Source: an uncultured Victivallales bacterium
Lineage (GTDB): Bacteria; Verrucomicrobiota; Lentisphaeria; Victivallales; UBA1829
Direction: 5' to 3'
Assembly: GCA_934644965.1 (NCBI GenBank)
Contig: CAKUDG010000006.1
Coordinates: forward strand, 62,001 to 126,000
Length of the DNA stretch: 64,000 nt
The notes under the pieces: generated by a model
The model's database searches: none
What the model was told of the DNA's origin: nothing
Seen by the model: only the letters and a program-made list of their open reading frames with translations
Part shown: positions 8,285 through 16,833 of the stretch, one piece after another
How positions within the stretch are numbered: the first letter of the stretch is position 1
How the letters are laid out: the number at the start of each line of letters is the position of its first letter
Translations under genes and position numbers: made by a program

Positions 8285-8333
8285 ATACGGAGGAAAGGGG
8301 GAAAGAAGAAATTCCCATTTTCTCCTTTCCCCC
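8285..8333 (-). terminator. Probable terminator of phoH
   Basis: GGGGGAAAG... pairs with ...CTTTCCCCC in a stem of about 15 bp with one wobble (8297-8333), about 45 bp after the phoH stop on the minus strand, followed by a modest T-rich stretch. Confidence 0.55.
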
Positions 8334-8379
8334 GTCTATGCATCAGTCTCCGCATCTGCGGAATTTTCCGGGGGACGAC

Positions 8380-9723
8380 TCAGAGATACTCGGCAGCGGC
8401 AGCGGCAAGAGGACTCCGCTCGCTTTTCCGGAGCGTGATATGCCCGTGAATGGGGAGCTGTTTGAAGCGTTCGGCGATGTAGGTGAGTCCGTTGCTGGAG
8501 GCGTCGAGATAAGGGCTGTCGATCTGGCAGGGATCGCCGGTCAGGACCATTTTTGTGCCTTCGCCTGCGCGGCTGACAATGGTCTTGACCTCGTGGGGAG
8601 TGAGATTCTGGGCTTCGTCGACGATCACGAACTGGCGGGGAATGCTTCTTCCCCGGATGTAGGTGATTGCCTCAAGTTCAAGTTTGTGACTGCGCTTGAG
8701 CTCCTCAATCTGCCGCCGTGCGTATTGCGTGTCCTTTTTTTCGGTATGCATGAGATAGTCGAGATTGTCATAGATGGGCTGCATCCATGCGTCGAGCTTT
8801 TCATCCTTGTCCCCGGGAAGATAGCCGAGATCGTTTCCGAGAGGGATGATGGGCCTTGTGACCAGAATTTTGTCATACTCCGTGGACTGCATAACCTGTT
8901 CCAGCGCCGCCGCCAGAGCCAGAAGAGTCTTTCCGGAACCCGCCTGTCCCACCAGAGTCACCACCTGGATGGCGGGATCCATCAGAAGCTGAAGCGCCAT
9001 TTTCTGCTCTTTGCTGCGGGGCGTGATGTTCCAGACCTTGTCCGCGACGCCGTCGGGCGGAAGAAGCTCAATTTTTCCGTTCCGGAACCAGACAAGCGCG
9101 GAATGCTTGACATTGGCGCTGTCCTTGAGAAGGAGAAATTCGTTCGGAGAGAGTTCGGGGAAGTCCGCCGGCGGCGTGAGAACTCTTGTCTGATAGAGAT
9201 TCTGGAGAATGTCCGTGTCGACGGAAATTTCCTGAAATCCGGAATACAGTTCGTCAAAATTGACTTTTTCCCGTTCAAAGTCCTCCACGGGGATGTTCAG
9301 CGCATCAGCTTTGATGCGCAGATTGATATCCTTGGTGATGAAGACGACTTTATCGTCTTTCCCGTTCGCCTCCTTCATCAGCTTCAGAGCCACGCTCAGG
9401 ATTCGGTTGTCTGCGGCGGACATGCTGAAGTCCTTGAGCAGCATGTCTCCGTCGCTGGAAACGATTTTTAGGGTGCCGCATTTTTCCGGATCCGGGTTGT
9501 TGTCCAGTTTCACGCCTTCGGAAAGTTTTCCCCGGCTCCGGAGGGTGTCGAGTTTGCGGATGACGTGTCTGGCGTTGCGTCCGAGTTCATCCTGATTTTT
9601 CTTGAATTTATCGAGTTCTTCGATGACCGCCATGGGAATGACCACTTCGTTATCGTCGAAGGATTCGATGGACTGGGCACTGTGAAGCAGCACATTGGTG
9701 TCAAGAACGAAGGTTTTTTTCAT
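8380..9723 (-). CDS. phoH: PhoH-family ATPase with N-terminal PIN domain
   Basis: This 447-residue protein begins with a PIN nuclease domain (FVLDTNVLLH at residues 5-14; later acidic motifs SSDGDMLL, SAADNRIL and FITKDINLRI) and continues with a PhoH ATPase: Walker A GQAGSGKT with Lys265 and Walker B FVIVDEAQN, then MVLTGDP. The PIN-PhoH fusion (YlaK type) is thought to couple RNA unwinding to cleavage. The start MKKTFVLDTN at 9723 has AGGAGG 8 nt upstream; the longer ORF to 9828 would read through the ribosome site. TTGCAT and TACAAA about 70-95 bp upstream, 16 bp apart, could be its promoter. Confidence 0.9.
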   Translation of the reverse strand: MKKTFVLDTNVLLHSAQSIESFDDNEVVIPMAVIEELDKFKKNQDELGRNARHVIRKLDTLRSRGKLSEGVKLDNNPDPEKCGTLKIVSSDGDMLLKDFSMSAADNRILSVALKLMKEANGKDDKVVFITKDINLRIKADALNIPVEDFEREKVNFDELYSGFQEISVDTDILQNLYQTRVLTPPADFPELSPNEFLLLKDSANVKHSALVWFRNGKIELLPPDGVADKVWNITPRSKEQKMALQLLMDPAIQVVTLVGQAGSGKTLLALAAALEQVMQSTEYDKILVTRPIIPLGNDLGYLPGDKDEKLDAWMQPIYDNLDYLMHTEKKDTQYARRQIEELKRSHKLELEAITYIRGRSIPRQFVIVDEAQNLTPHEVKTIVSRAGEGTKMVLTGDPCQIDSPYLDASSNGLTYIAERFKQLPIHGHITLRKSERSPLAAAAAEYL

Positions 9724-9890
9724 GGCAGATTCCTCCTCATGCTGTTCTGGGGGAATGTTTTTTCCCTCAGATATTGTTCCTGAGTACATTTGTATCCCTG
9801 CTTTCCGCAAATGCAAGCGTTTTTTCACCTGTTTTCCACCGAAAACGTTTTTTTTGCGTTTTTTTTCTTTTCAAACACCTTTTTGAGGAG

Positions 9891-9896
9891 TATATT
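9891..9896 (+). promoter_or_regulatory. Candidate -10 element for the Sel1-repeat gene
   Basis: TATATT lies 58 bp before the ATG, with a weak TTTTCA 17 bp upstream (9868-9873). The same -10 hexamer recurs at two other promoters in this window. Confidence 0.3.
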
Positions 9897-9953
9897 CCCA
9901 AGCTTCATAAAAGATTTTTCAGAAGGGATCTTCCGTACGGAAAGGGTGTTTCC

Positions 9954-11273
9954 ATGCGTCGTATCCAGCCTCTTTCAATTCTGTTTCTGCTTCTGTCCGC
10001 AGGGCTTTTCACTCTTTCTCCGGCCGTTCCCGCGGAAGAGGCGGCGGAAGGCGATTCTCTGCGTGCCGCCGCGGAAAAAGGGGATCTTTCCTCTCAGTTC
10101 AAACTCGCAAACGAATATTTTTACGGGACCCCGGAACGCAGAATCAATTATACCCTTGCCGCCTACTGGTACCGCAAGGTGGCAGATGCGGGTGTGCCGG
10201 AAGGGGAATTCAATTACGGGCTCTGTCTGGACCGCGGACTGGGTGTCGAGCGGAATCCGCTTCTGGCATATTTCTGGTATGAAAAGGCAGCGAAAGCCGA
10301 TTTCAAACCCGCTTTGTTGAACTGTGCCCTGATGCTCCTCCGCGGAATTCCTTCCGCCGATGGGAAATCTTTCGGTGGAGCGGATGCGCTGAAGCCCGAT
10401 CCGCACAAGGCCCTGGAGATTCTGGAATATCTTTCCGCATCCTCCTTCGCGCCGGCGGAAGAGGAGCTTTGCGTGCTGATCCTGGCTGACCGTTCGTCTT
10501 CGGAGAGAAACCGGAAACGGGCCTTTGACATTCTGAGCCGTCTGGCTGCGTCTCCGGAGGCTTCGGCACGGGTATTCCGTCTTCTTGCGGATTGTTACTA
10601 CGGGGGATTCGGCACGGACCCGGATCCGGCGAAGACCGTTTTTTATCTGGAAAAAGCCTCCACTCTTCAGGATCCCGAGGCGAAGGCGAAGCTTGCGCAT
10701 TTTCATGAATACGGGCTTCATGTGGCGGCGGATCCGGCGCGTGCTCTGAAACTCTACCGGGAGGCCGCGCTTGCGGGATTCCCCATGGCTCAGCTGAAAT
10801 ACGGGGATATGGTTGCGGAAGGGAAGGAAGAAGGCAAGGGACTGAAGGATGCTCTTGAGTGGTATCGGAAGTCCGCACTGAACGGTTGCCCGCAGGCTTT
10901 TTTCAAGCTGGGCGTGTTTGCGGGGGAGGGGATCGGAATGAGGAAATCCCCGGAACGAGCTGCGGAATTTTTCTTCCAGGCGGCGAAGATGGGATATGCC
11001 CGCGCGCAGTATAATGTGGCGGTTCTGTATCTGGAAGAGGACGGGCCGCTGGGAAAGGATGAATCCGCGGCGGTATACTGGTTCCGGGAAGCGGCAAAGA
11101 ACGGGGATGTCATGGCGCAGCGCCGTCTGGGGCTTTGCTATCTGGAAGGACGGGGAGTGGAACGGAATTTCCGTCTTGGGCGGGAGTGGCTGGAGCGGGC
11201 GGCGTCTGGAGGGGATCCGGCGGCGTCGGATCTGCTGGAATCGCTGTCTCAGAGGGGCGGTGTCATCAGATGA
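9954..11273 (+). CDS. Secreted Sel1-like (TPR) repeat protein
   Basis: A 439-residue protein with a clear signal peptide (MRRIQPLS followed by ILFLLLSAGLFTL and a cleavage-like VPAEE), so it is exported. The mature part is built of about ten Sel1-like alpha-alpha repeats, recognisable from recurring patterns such as A.YWYRKVADAG, EFNYGLCLDRGLGV, FWYEKAAKA, EWYRKSALNG and YWFREAAKNGD. These repeats scaffold protein-protein contacts in the periplasm or outer membrane; partners are unknown. The start is set by the signal peptide; upstream in-frame ATGs lie in T-rich non-coding sequence. Confidence 0.85.
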   Translation: MRRIQPLSILFLLLSAGLFTLSPAVPAEEAAEGDSLRAAAEKGDLSSQFKLANEYFYGTPERRINYTLAAYWYRKVADAGVPEGEFNYGLCLDRGLGVERNPLLAYFWYEKAAKADFKPALLNCALMLLRGIPSADGKSFGGADALKPDPHKALEILEYLSASSFAPAEEELCVLILADRSSSERNRKRAFDILSRLAASPEASARVFRLLADCYYGGFGTDPDPAKTVFYLEKASTLQDPEAKAKLAHFHEYGLHVAADPARALKLYREAALAGFPMAQLKYGDMVAEGKEEGKGLKDALEWYRKSALNGCPQAFFKLGVFAGEGIGMRKSPERAAEFFFQAAKMGYARAQYNVAVLYLEEDGPLGKDESAAVYWFREAAKNGDVMAQRRLGLCYLEGRGVERNFRLGREWLERAASGGDPAASDLLESLSQRGGVIR

Positions 11274-11335
11274 TTCCTTTCCCTGCGGAAGGAGAGCGGG
11301 CGATCCATATTCTTTTTTCCGTGGGAACTGAATTC

Positions 11336-11364
11336 TTGAAAGGGACATTTTTAGGTGATATATT
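11336..11364 (+). promoter_or_regulatory. Strong candidate promoter upstream of the ribosomal-protein block
   Basis: TTGAAA and TATATT are separated by 17 bp. Transcription would start about 80 nt before the coiled-coil gene, which runs directly into rplV, so this may drive the whole block. Confidence 0.6.
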
Positions 11365-11453
11365 CCACCTCCCTTTTTGCGTTTCCGTTTTCCATGAACC
11401 ATGGGACTGGGAAGCGGAGGCCGACATGAAATCTTGTGAAAAAGGATGCGAAC

Positions 11454-12392
11454 ATGTCCGCAGATGTGAAAAAAAATCAAAAAAAGTGGGAAAAGAGTTG
11501 GATATTTCTTTGCGTCTGCGTTATATTAACAGCTCTGTTTTCACCGTTGTACACATTGTCAGCCAAGGAAAAGACTGAGAAGGTGACGGCGAAAGTGAGC
11601 CTGTCCGATCCCGAGACCGAAGGGCGGCTGGCTGAAAACAGGGAAAAACTTGCGAAATTAGAGTCTGAAAACGTTCGGCTGCGGGCTGAAAACGTTCAGG
11701 TGAAATCTGAAATGAACCGGCTGGAAGAAGAGCGGCTCAGGCTTGAAAACGAGTTGAAGCTTGTGAGAGAAGAAAACTCGGTATTGCGCATGGAGCTGCT
11801 TGAAACACTCGAAGAATATTCCAAACAGGGCGAAGAGCTGAAAGAGATGGAATTGAGTGCCGCCGGGATTCTGGACACCCTCCAGCCCATTTATGCGGGC
11901 GCCAGGGATGCTGAACTGCTGGCATCCCTGCATCTGACACTTGAGACCGGAAAGAAGCTGCTGACGAAGAGTCTTGAGATTCGCGGCATGATTCTTGAGA
12001 ACTTTTCTGCACTGAAACTGGATCCAGTTGGAACCGCGAGACTGCGTCTTGCGCTTGACGAACAGAAAAAGATTTCGGATCGTTTTGCCGCATTGACGGT
12101 TCAGCCTGCGGGCCCGGAAAGTTTTGAGGGATGCAGGATTCTGGAACTGAACGACGAGCTGAAACTGGTTGTGGTTTCGGCGGGATATCGGAACGGGATC
12201 CGGGTTGGGATGAGTCTGAGAGCCGGGGAAGGCAGTTCGAGTCAGCTTCTGAGAGTGGTTGCGGTCCGGCCGTATGTGTCCGGGGCGCTTCTCGGGAGCG
12301 GGGGCGAATGGAAGGGATTGTTTCCGGGGATGCCGGTGAAGGCGTCGATGGATCCGGAAGCGAATGGGCAGAAATCTGTCAAACGAGATTGA
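11454..12392 (+). CDS. Membrane-anchored coiled-coil protein upstream of rplV, unknown function
   Basis: This 312-residue protein has one N-terminal membrane anchor (WIFLCVCVILTALFSPLY), then a heptad-rich coiled coil over about residues 50-130 (runs such as LAKLESENVRLRAENVQ and EERLRLENELKLVREEN), a helical middle and a beta-rich end with LVVVSAGYRNGIRVGM and LLRVVAVRP. That last module resembles the small beta domain found after coiled coils in MreC-like proteins, but I do not claim homology. ATG 11454 has AAGGA 7 nt upstream; GTG 11436 does not. It is 35 bp from rplV and probably shares its transcript, which is an odd partner for translation genes. Confidence 0.75.
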   Translation: MSADVKKNQKKWEKSWIFLCVCVILTALFSPLYTLSAKEKTEKVTAKVSLSDPETEGRLAENREKLAKLESENVRLRAENVQVKSEMNRLEEERLRLENELKLVREENSVLRMELLETLEEYSKQGEELKEMELSAAGILDTLQPIYAGARDAELLASLHLTLETGKKLLTKSLEIRGMILENFSALKLDPVGTARLRLALDEQKKISDRFAALTVQPAGPESFEGCRILELNDELKLVVVSAGYRNGIRVGMSLRAGEGSSSQLLRVVAVRPYVSGALLGSGGEWKGLFPGMPVKASMDPEANGQKSVKRD

Positions 12393-12427
12393 AAACATAA
12401 AAACAAAAGAAGAGCGAGAAGAGCAAG

Positions 12428-12775
12428 ATGGAAGTTAGGGCGGTTACAAGATATGTGCGCATATCTCCCTCCAAGGCATCCGATTTCTCCCGCGTGATTC
12501 AGGGCAAACCTGTGGCGGAGGCGATGGCGATTGCCGAGCTGAGTCCGAGGAAAGCTGCGCGGCTTTTTGCCCGCACGCTGAAGAGTGCGCTGGCGAATGC
12601 CGAGTATCAGGCGGCGGAAAAGAATTATGAGTTGAACAAGGGTGCGCTGAAAGTCAAGCAGGCAGTTGCGAATCCGGGGCCGATGCTGAAGAGGTTTCGT
12701 CCCAAGGCGCGCGGCATGGCGGGTCGTATCCGCAAGCGCATGAGTCACTTTACTGTGATACTCACAGACGAATAA
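12428..12775 (+). CDS. rplV: 50S ribosomal protein L22
   Basis: 115 residues. The N-terminal RAVTRYVRISPSKASDFSRV and the C-terminal FRPKARGMAGRIRKRMSHF are diagnostic of L22, whose hairpin lines the peptide exit tunnel. It is the first ribosomal gene of the block: rpsS, rplB, rplW, rplD, rplC and rpsJ, which usually precede it, are absent from this window. Confidence 0.97.
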   Translation: MEVRAVTRYVRISPSKASDFSRVIQGKPVAEAMAIAELSPRKAARLFARTLKSALANAEYQAAEKNYELNKGALKVKQAVANPGPMLKRFRPKARGMAGRIRKRMSHFTVILTDE

Positions 12776-12789
12776 GAAAGGGTGCTATT

Positions 12790-13482
12790 GTGGGTCAGAA
12801 GGTCAATCCTGTCGGGCTGAGGTTAGCCCTGAACAAGAACTGGAGTTCCCGTTGGTTCGCCAAGAAGGAAAATTTCGGAGACTGGCTTCATGAGGATGTG
12901 AAGATTCGTTCTTACATCAAGAAGAATTTCGGACATGCGGCCATATCGAAGATTCTGATTGAACGTTATGTGAACCGTGTGCGTGCGACGATTTACACGG
13001 CGCGCCCCGCGATTCTGGTCGGGCGCAAGGGGACGGAACTTGAAACATTGAAAGAAAACATTTCCAAACTTCTTGCGAAGGGGCATGAGCTCATTCTGGA
13101 TGTTGTGGAAGTGAGACAGCCGGAAACGAGTGCGCAGCTTGTGGCCGAGAATGTGGCCGCGCAGCTGGAGAAACGCATTGGATTCCGTCGTGCGATGAAG
13201 AAAGCGATTCAGACGGCGATGGATCTGGGAGCGGAAGGGATCAAGATCCAGTGTTCCGGCCGACTTGGAGCCGCTGAGCTTGCGCGCACGGAACAGTACA
13301 AGGAAGGGCGTACGCCGCTTCACACACTGAAAGCGTATATTGATTACGGATTTACAGAGGCCGACACGACCGCAGGGAAAATTGGAGTGAAGGTCTGGAT
13401 ATGCCATAAAGAACCCACGGAGGAAATGCAAAATGCCGTTAATGCCAAAAAGAGTAAAGCACAGAAAGGTGCAGCGCGGTAA
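12790..13482 (+). CDS. rpsC: 30S ribosomal protein S3
   Basis: 230 residues starting at GTG 12790 with AAAGGG 8 nt upstream. MGQKVNPVGLRLALNKNW is the conserved S3 N-terminus, the KH domain shows ILVGRKGTELETL, and GIKIQCSGRLGAAELARTE is the conserved C-terminal-domain motif. It binds 16S rRNA in the head of the small subunit near the mRNA entry. Its last 50 bases overlap the start of rplP. Confidence 0.97.
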   Translation: MGQKVNPVGLRLALNKNWSSRWFAKKENFGDWLHEDVKIRSYIKKNFGHAAISKILIERYVNRVRATIYTARPAILVGRKGTELETLKENISKLLAKGHELILDVVEVRQPETSAQLVAENVAAQLEKRIGFRRAMKKAIQTAMDLGAEGIKIQCSGRLGAAELARTEQYKEGRTPLHTLKAYIDYGFTEADTTAGKIGVKVWICHKEPTEEMQNAVNAKKSKAQKGAAR

Positions 13483-13852
13483 CAACGCTGGTCTTTCACG
13501 CAGATGCAATGAGCTGGACTTCGGCGAGTTCGGGCTGCAGACCCTCGACAGGGCGTATCTGACAGCGAACCAGATTGAAGCCGCGCGAGTCGCGATTACG
13601 CGTCATATGAAGAGACATGGTAAGGTGTGGATCCGGGTATTTCCGTACAAGCCTTACACGAAGAAGCCGCTGGAAGTTCGAATGGGAAAAGGGAAGGGCA
13701 ACGTGGAATACTGGGTTGCGCCGATCAAGCCTGGGCGGATGCTGTTTGAAGTGAGCGGCTGCACGGAGAGCGTTGCGAAGGAAGCGATGGGACTTGCGGC
13801 TTCGAAACTGCCTGTGAAATGCCGTTTTATAGTGCGTCACGGTGCGGCGTAA
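13433..13852 (+). CDS. rplP: 50S ribosomal protein L16
   Basis: 139 residues. MPLMPKRVKHRKVQRG and the central RHMKRHGKVWIRVFP and MGKGKGNVEYWVAPIKPG are L16 signatures; the protein sits near the A site. GGAGG lies 10 nt before ATG 13433, inside rpsC, giving a 50-bp overlap that implies translational coupling. ATG 13442 would match the shortest family N-terminus but is less well placed. Confidence 0.96.
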   Translation: MPLMPKRVKHRKVQRGNNAGLSRRCNELDFGEFGLQTLDRAYLTANQIEAARVAITRHMKRHGKVWIRVFPYKPYTKKPLEVRMGKGKGNVEYWVAPIKPGRMLFEVSGCTESVAKEAMGLAASKLPVKCRFIVRHGAA

Positions 13853-13870
13853 GGGAAAGGTCTGTTGACG

Positions 13871-14062
13871 ATGAAGATGAAAGAAATCAAGGGAATGTCC
13901 GATGCGGAGCTTCTGGCGCAGCTGGAAGAGATGCGGAAGGAGAAATTCAATCTTCGCAATCAGGCGAAGACCGGGCAGCTTGAGAATTCGGCGAAACTCA
14001 GACAGCTTCGCCGCGATGTTGCCAGAATTCTTACGGAACAGAAGCTCAGAGTGAACGCCTGA
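13871..14062 (+). CDS. rpmC: 50S ribosomal protein L29
   Basis: 63 residues forming the expected two-helix L29: EIKGMSDAELLAQLEEMRKE, then KFNLRNQAKTGQLEN and LRQLRRDVARILTE. ATG 13871 sits about 10 nt after GGAAAGG; TTG 13865 is also in frame and would add two residues. Confidence 0.93.
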   Translation: MKMKEIKGMSDAELLAQLEEMRKEKFNLRNQAKTGQLENSAKLRQLRRDVARILTEQKLRVNA

Positions 14063-14118
14063 GCACGACATTCAGAAGAAGATGAGAAAAGATCAAATAA
14101 GAAACGGGAAACCGAGCC

Positions 14119-14418
14119 ATGGACGAGACTAAAAGCACAGCTGCGGCGGAGATGACGACGAAGGCCGTCCGCGGCAACCGCAAGAGCAGGGTCGGCAAGG
14201 TGGTCAGCGATGTTCAGGACAAGACCATCATAGTGGAAGTACTCCGCCGTTCGCCGCACAAACGTTACAAGAAGGTTGTGAAGTCGAGAGCGCGCTATGC
14301 CGCGCATGACGAAGGCAACGAGGCCAAAGTCGGGGACATGGTCCGGATCGGGGAGACGCGTCCGCTGAGCAAGATGAAGCGCTGGCGTCTGATTGAGATA
14401 ATAAGCCGCGCCGTCTGA
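14119..14418 (+). CDS. rpsQ: 30S ribosomal protein S17
   Basis: 99 residues, of which the OB-fold core begins at GNRKSRVGKVVSDVQDKTII and contains RSPHKRYKKVVKSRARYAAHDE and GDMVRIGETRPLSKMKRW, all typical of S17. The first ~18 residues are a non-conserved Thr/Ala-rich extension; ATG 14152 would remove part of it but has no ribosome site. Confidence 0.95.
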   Translation: MDETKSTAAAEMTTKAVRGNRKSRVGKVVSDVQDKTIIVEVLRRSPHKRYKKVVKSRARYAAHDEGNEAKVGDMVRIGETRPLSKMKRWRLIEIISRAV

Positions 14419-14444
14419 CGGCAGCGGTCTGGAGGAACTGAAAC

Positions 14445-14810
14445 ATGGTACAGATGCAGACCAATATGGAGGTTGCCGACAATTCCGGCGCCAAGAGAAT
14501 TACGGTGATTACCGTACTCGGGCAGCGGAAACGCATAGCGCGTGTCGGCGACATTGTGACAGCGGCTGTGAATGAAGCGATTCCCGGAGGCGCGGTGAAG
14601 AAAGGCGATGTGGTGAAGGCCGTGATAGTCCGGACCGCGTCGAAGATCCGCCGCGAGGATGGTTCGTATTTGAAGTTTGACAGCAACGCGGCTGTTGTGA
14701 TCGACGATCAGAAGAACCCGAAAGGGACCCGAATCTTCGGACCTGTCGCCCGCGAACTTCGCGAGAAGAATTTCATGAAAATCATATCGCTTGCGCCGGA
14801 GGTGCTCTGA
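14445..14810 (+). CDS. rplN: 50S ribosomal protein L14
   Basis: 121 residues. MVQMQTNMEVADNSGAKRI, KKGDVVKAVIVRT and NPKGTRIFGPVARELRE are the conserved L14 segments. It contacts 16S rRNA at a subunit bridge. Its stop codon overlaps the ATG of rplX by one base. Confidence 0.97.
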   Translation: MVQMQTNMEVADNSGAKRITVITVLGQRKRIARVGDIVTAAVNEAIPGGAVKKGDVVKAVIVRTASKIRREDGSYLKFDSNAAVVIDDQKNPKGTRIFGPVARELREKNFMKIISLAPEVL

Positions 14811-15085
14811 TGACAGTCCAGGATAAGTGCAGCAAGATTTATCACGTCAAGAAAGGCGATGTGGTCGAAGTGATCAGCGGCGACTGGAAGAAGGAAAGCG
14901 GCAAGGTCGTGGCGATCCTGAAGAAGAAGGACCGGGTGGTTCTCGAGATGCAGGGAGTTTCTGCGAAGAAGATGGAGGATCTTGTGGGGAAGAAGACCCT
15001 GAAGAAGAATCCGGCCAACCCGAAAGGTGGACTTGTTGACAGGTCTGTCTCCGTCCACGTTTCCAACGTCAGGAAGAAGGACTGA
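14810..15085 (+). CDS. rplX: 50S ribosomal protein L24
   Basis: 91 residues with the KOW motif VKKGDVVEVISGDWKKESGKV and a downstream NPKGGLVDRSVSVHVSNV. L24 starts 50S assembly by binding domain I of 23S rRNA. The TGATG overlap with rplN implies coupling. Confidence 0.95.
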   Translation: MTVQDKCSKIYHVKKGDVVEVISGDWKKESGKVVAILKKKDRVVLEMQGVSAKKMEDLVGKKTLKKNPANPKGGLVDRSVSVHVSNVRKKD

Positions 15086-15107
15086 GCGTCCTTACGGAGA
15101 TACGATT

Positions 15108-15644
15108 ATGCCAGATATGAAGAAGAAATACAATGAGGAAGTCAGGCCTGCGCTGATGAGCAAGCTTGGCTACAAGAACGTGATGCAGATTCCGAAGCTG
15201 AAGAAGATAGTGATCAGCACCGGGATCGGCTCGAAAATGGAGAAGGACGCGTTTGCCGAGGCGAAGACGCATCTGACAGCCCTTGCCGGGCAGATGCCAG
15301 TTGTGACGAAGGCGAAAAAGAACGTTGCGAACTTCAAGCTCCGTGTTGGACAGCCTGTGGGCCTGATGGTGACGCTCCGTGGGGACCGGATGTACGAATT
15401 TCTGGATCGTTTTGTGCACAATGCCCTTCCGCGTGTGAGAGACTTCCGCGGGGTTCCGAAACGCGGATTCGACCACGTAGGGAATTACAATATCGGGATG
15501 CCGGATGTTTCGATTTTCACCGAGATAGATCTTGACAAGATCAAATATCCGCTTGGCATCAACATCACCATGGTCACCAGCGCGAAGACCGACGCGGAAG
15601 CGAAGGAACTTCTTTCCATGCTGGAAGTTCCGTTTGCGCACTAA
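15108..15644 (+). CDS. rplE: 50S ribosomal protein L5
   Basis: 178 residues, the usual length. The start MPDMKKKYNEEVRPAL has GGAGA 7 nt upstream; the longer ORF from 15027 overlaps rplX. PVVTKAKKNVANFKLR, GLMVTLRGDRMYEFLDR and LPRVRDFRGV are L5 signatures. It binds 5S rRNA in the central protuberance. Confidence 0.97.
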   Translation: MPDMKKKYNEEVRPALMSKLGYKNVMQIPKLKKIVISTGIGSKMEKDAFAEAKTHLTALAGQMPVVTKAKKNVANFKLRVGQPVGLMVTLRGDRMYEFLDRFVHNALPRVRDFRGVPKRGFDHVGNYNIGMPDVSIFTEIDLDKIKYPLGINITMVTSAKTDAEAKELLSMLEVPFAH

Positions 15645-15658
15645 AGGAGAAATAGAAT

Positions 15659-15844
15659 ATGGCTAAGAAAAGTCTTATTGCCAAGCAGAAACGCGGTTCG
15701 AAGTTCGCGGTGCGGACGTACAACCGCTGTCAGGCCTGCGGAAGGCCGCGGGCGTTTATCCGCAAATTCAAACTTTGCCGTATCTGCTTCCGGGAAATGG
15801 CCTCGTCGGGTCAGATTCCCGGGGTTGTGAAGGCAAGCTGGTAA
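15659..15844 (+). CDS. rpsZ: 30S ribosomal protein S14, zinc-binding type
   Basis: 61 residues, the short S14 type. Four cysteines in CQACGRPRAFIRKFKLCRIC form the CxxC...CxxC zinc ribbon. AGGAG lies 9 nt before the ATG. It packs in the 30S head next to S3 and S10. Confidence 0.97.
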   Translation: MAKKSLIAKQKRGSKFAVRTYNRCQACGRPRAFIRKFKLCRICFREMASSGQIPGVVKASW

Positions 15845-15861
15845 GGAAGGTGGTCTGAAAC

Positions 15862-16254
15862 ATGAGTATGCAGGATCCAATATCGGATATGTTGACCCGC
15901 CTTCGCAACGGGGCCATGTCCATGCAGAAGGAAGTGACGATGCCGTCTTCGAAGATGAAGGAGGCGATAGCGAGAGTCCTTCTTGAGGAAGGTTATGTCA
16001 GTGACGTTGTCGTGGAAGGCGAAACGAAGAAGACGCTTAAGATCCGGATGAAATATGATCATCGCCGTTCGGTGATAGAGGATCTGGAAAGAGTGAGCAA
16101 GCCGTCGTGCAGGCTGTACTGCGGCAGCAAGGAGATCCCGCGCGTGAAAGACGGGATGGGGATCGCGATTCTCTCGACACCGAAGGGAATTCTGAGCGGC
16201 AAGGATGCGGTGAAACAGAACGTCGGCGGAGAAATTCTCTGCTACGTGTGGTAA
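15862..16254 (+). CDS. rpsH: 30S ribosomal protein S8
   Basis: 130 residues. QDPISDMLTRLRNG at the N-terminus and the C-terminal GIAILSTPKGILSGKDA plus GGEILCYVW are the S8 core signatures. AAGGAAGGTGG precedes the ATG. S8 binds helix 21 of 16S rRNA and in enterobacteria represses its own operon; no equivalent operator is recognised here. Confidence 0.97.
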   Translation: MSMQDPISDMLTRLRNGAMSMQKEVTMPSSKMKEAIARVLLEEGYVSDVVVEGETKKTLKIRMKYDHRRSVIEDLERVSKPSCRLYCGSKEIPRVKDGMGIAILSTPKGILSGKDAVKQNVGGEILCYVW

Positions 16255-16272
16255 TCAGGCGAGGTAATTGAC

Positions 16273-16809
16273 ATGTCACGTATTGGTAATAAACCCGTTG
16301 CCATCCCCGCCGGAGTGAAAGTTTCCGTTGCCGACGGGACCGTGGTGGTGGAAGGGAAGCTTGGAAAGCTTTCAATTCCGGTTCAGAAGCATGTATCCGC
16401 ATCGGTTGAGGGGTCCCAGGTTGTGCTGAAGAGGGATTCTGACGAAAGCGAAGCGAAGGCGATGCACGGACTTACGAGAAGTCTTGTAAACAATGCCGTC
16501 ATCGGTGTTGCGGAAGGCTACAAGAAAGAGCTTCTTGTGGTTGGAGTCGGCTACAAAGCCTCTCTTGCCGGGAACAAGCTGACCTTGAATCTCGGTTATT
16601 CGCATGCGATTGATTACCTTGTTCCGGAAGGGATCAAGATCACGATTACGGACGGAGTGAAGATTCTGGTGGAAGGGTTCGACAAGCGTCTTGTGGGCGA
16701 AGTCGCTGCCCGTATCAGGAGATTCAAGAAACCGGAACCCTACAAGGGCAAAGGGGTCCGTTTTGCGGATGAACACGTGGTGATCAAGCCCGGTAAGACA
16801 AACGCATGA
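16273..16809 (+). CDS. rplF: 50S ribosomal protein L6
   Basis: 178 residues. MSRIGNKPVAIPAGV, the tandem L6 folds, and KRLVGEVAARIRRFKKPEPYKGKG, where the conserved EPYKGKG loop is visible, identify L6. It lies near the GTPase-associated centre. Confidence 0.97.
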   Translation: MSRIGNKPVAIPAGVKVSVADGTVVVEGKLGKLSIPVQKHVSASVEGSQVVLKRDSDESEAKAMHGLTRSLVNNAVIGVAEGYKKELLVVGVGYKASLAGNKLTLNLGYSHAIDYLVPEGIKITITDGVKILVEGFDKRLVGEVAARIRRFKKPEPYKGKGVRFADEHVVIKPGKTNA

Positions 16810-16833
16810 TGATGCGCGGAAAGGTTTTGTGAA

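Noticed and set aside
8338..9471. 377-codon plus-strand ORF
   Set aside because: Antisense shadow of phoH, whose PIN and Walker motifs are intact on the other strand.
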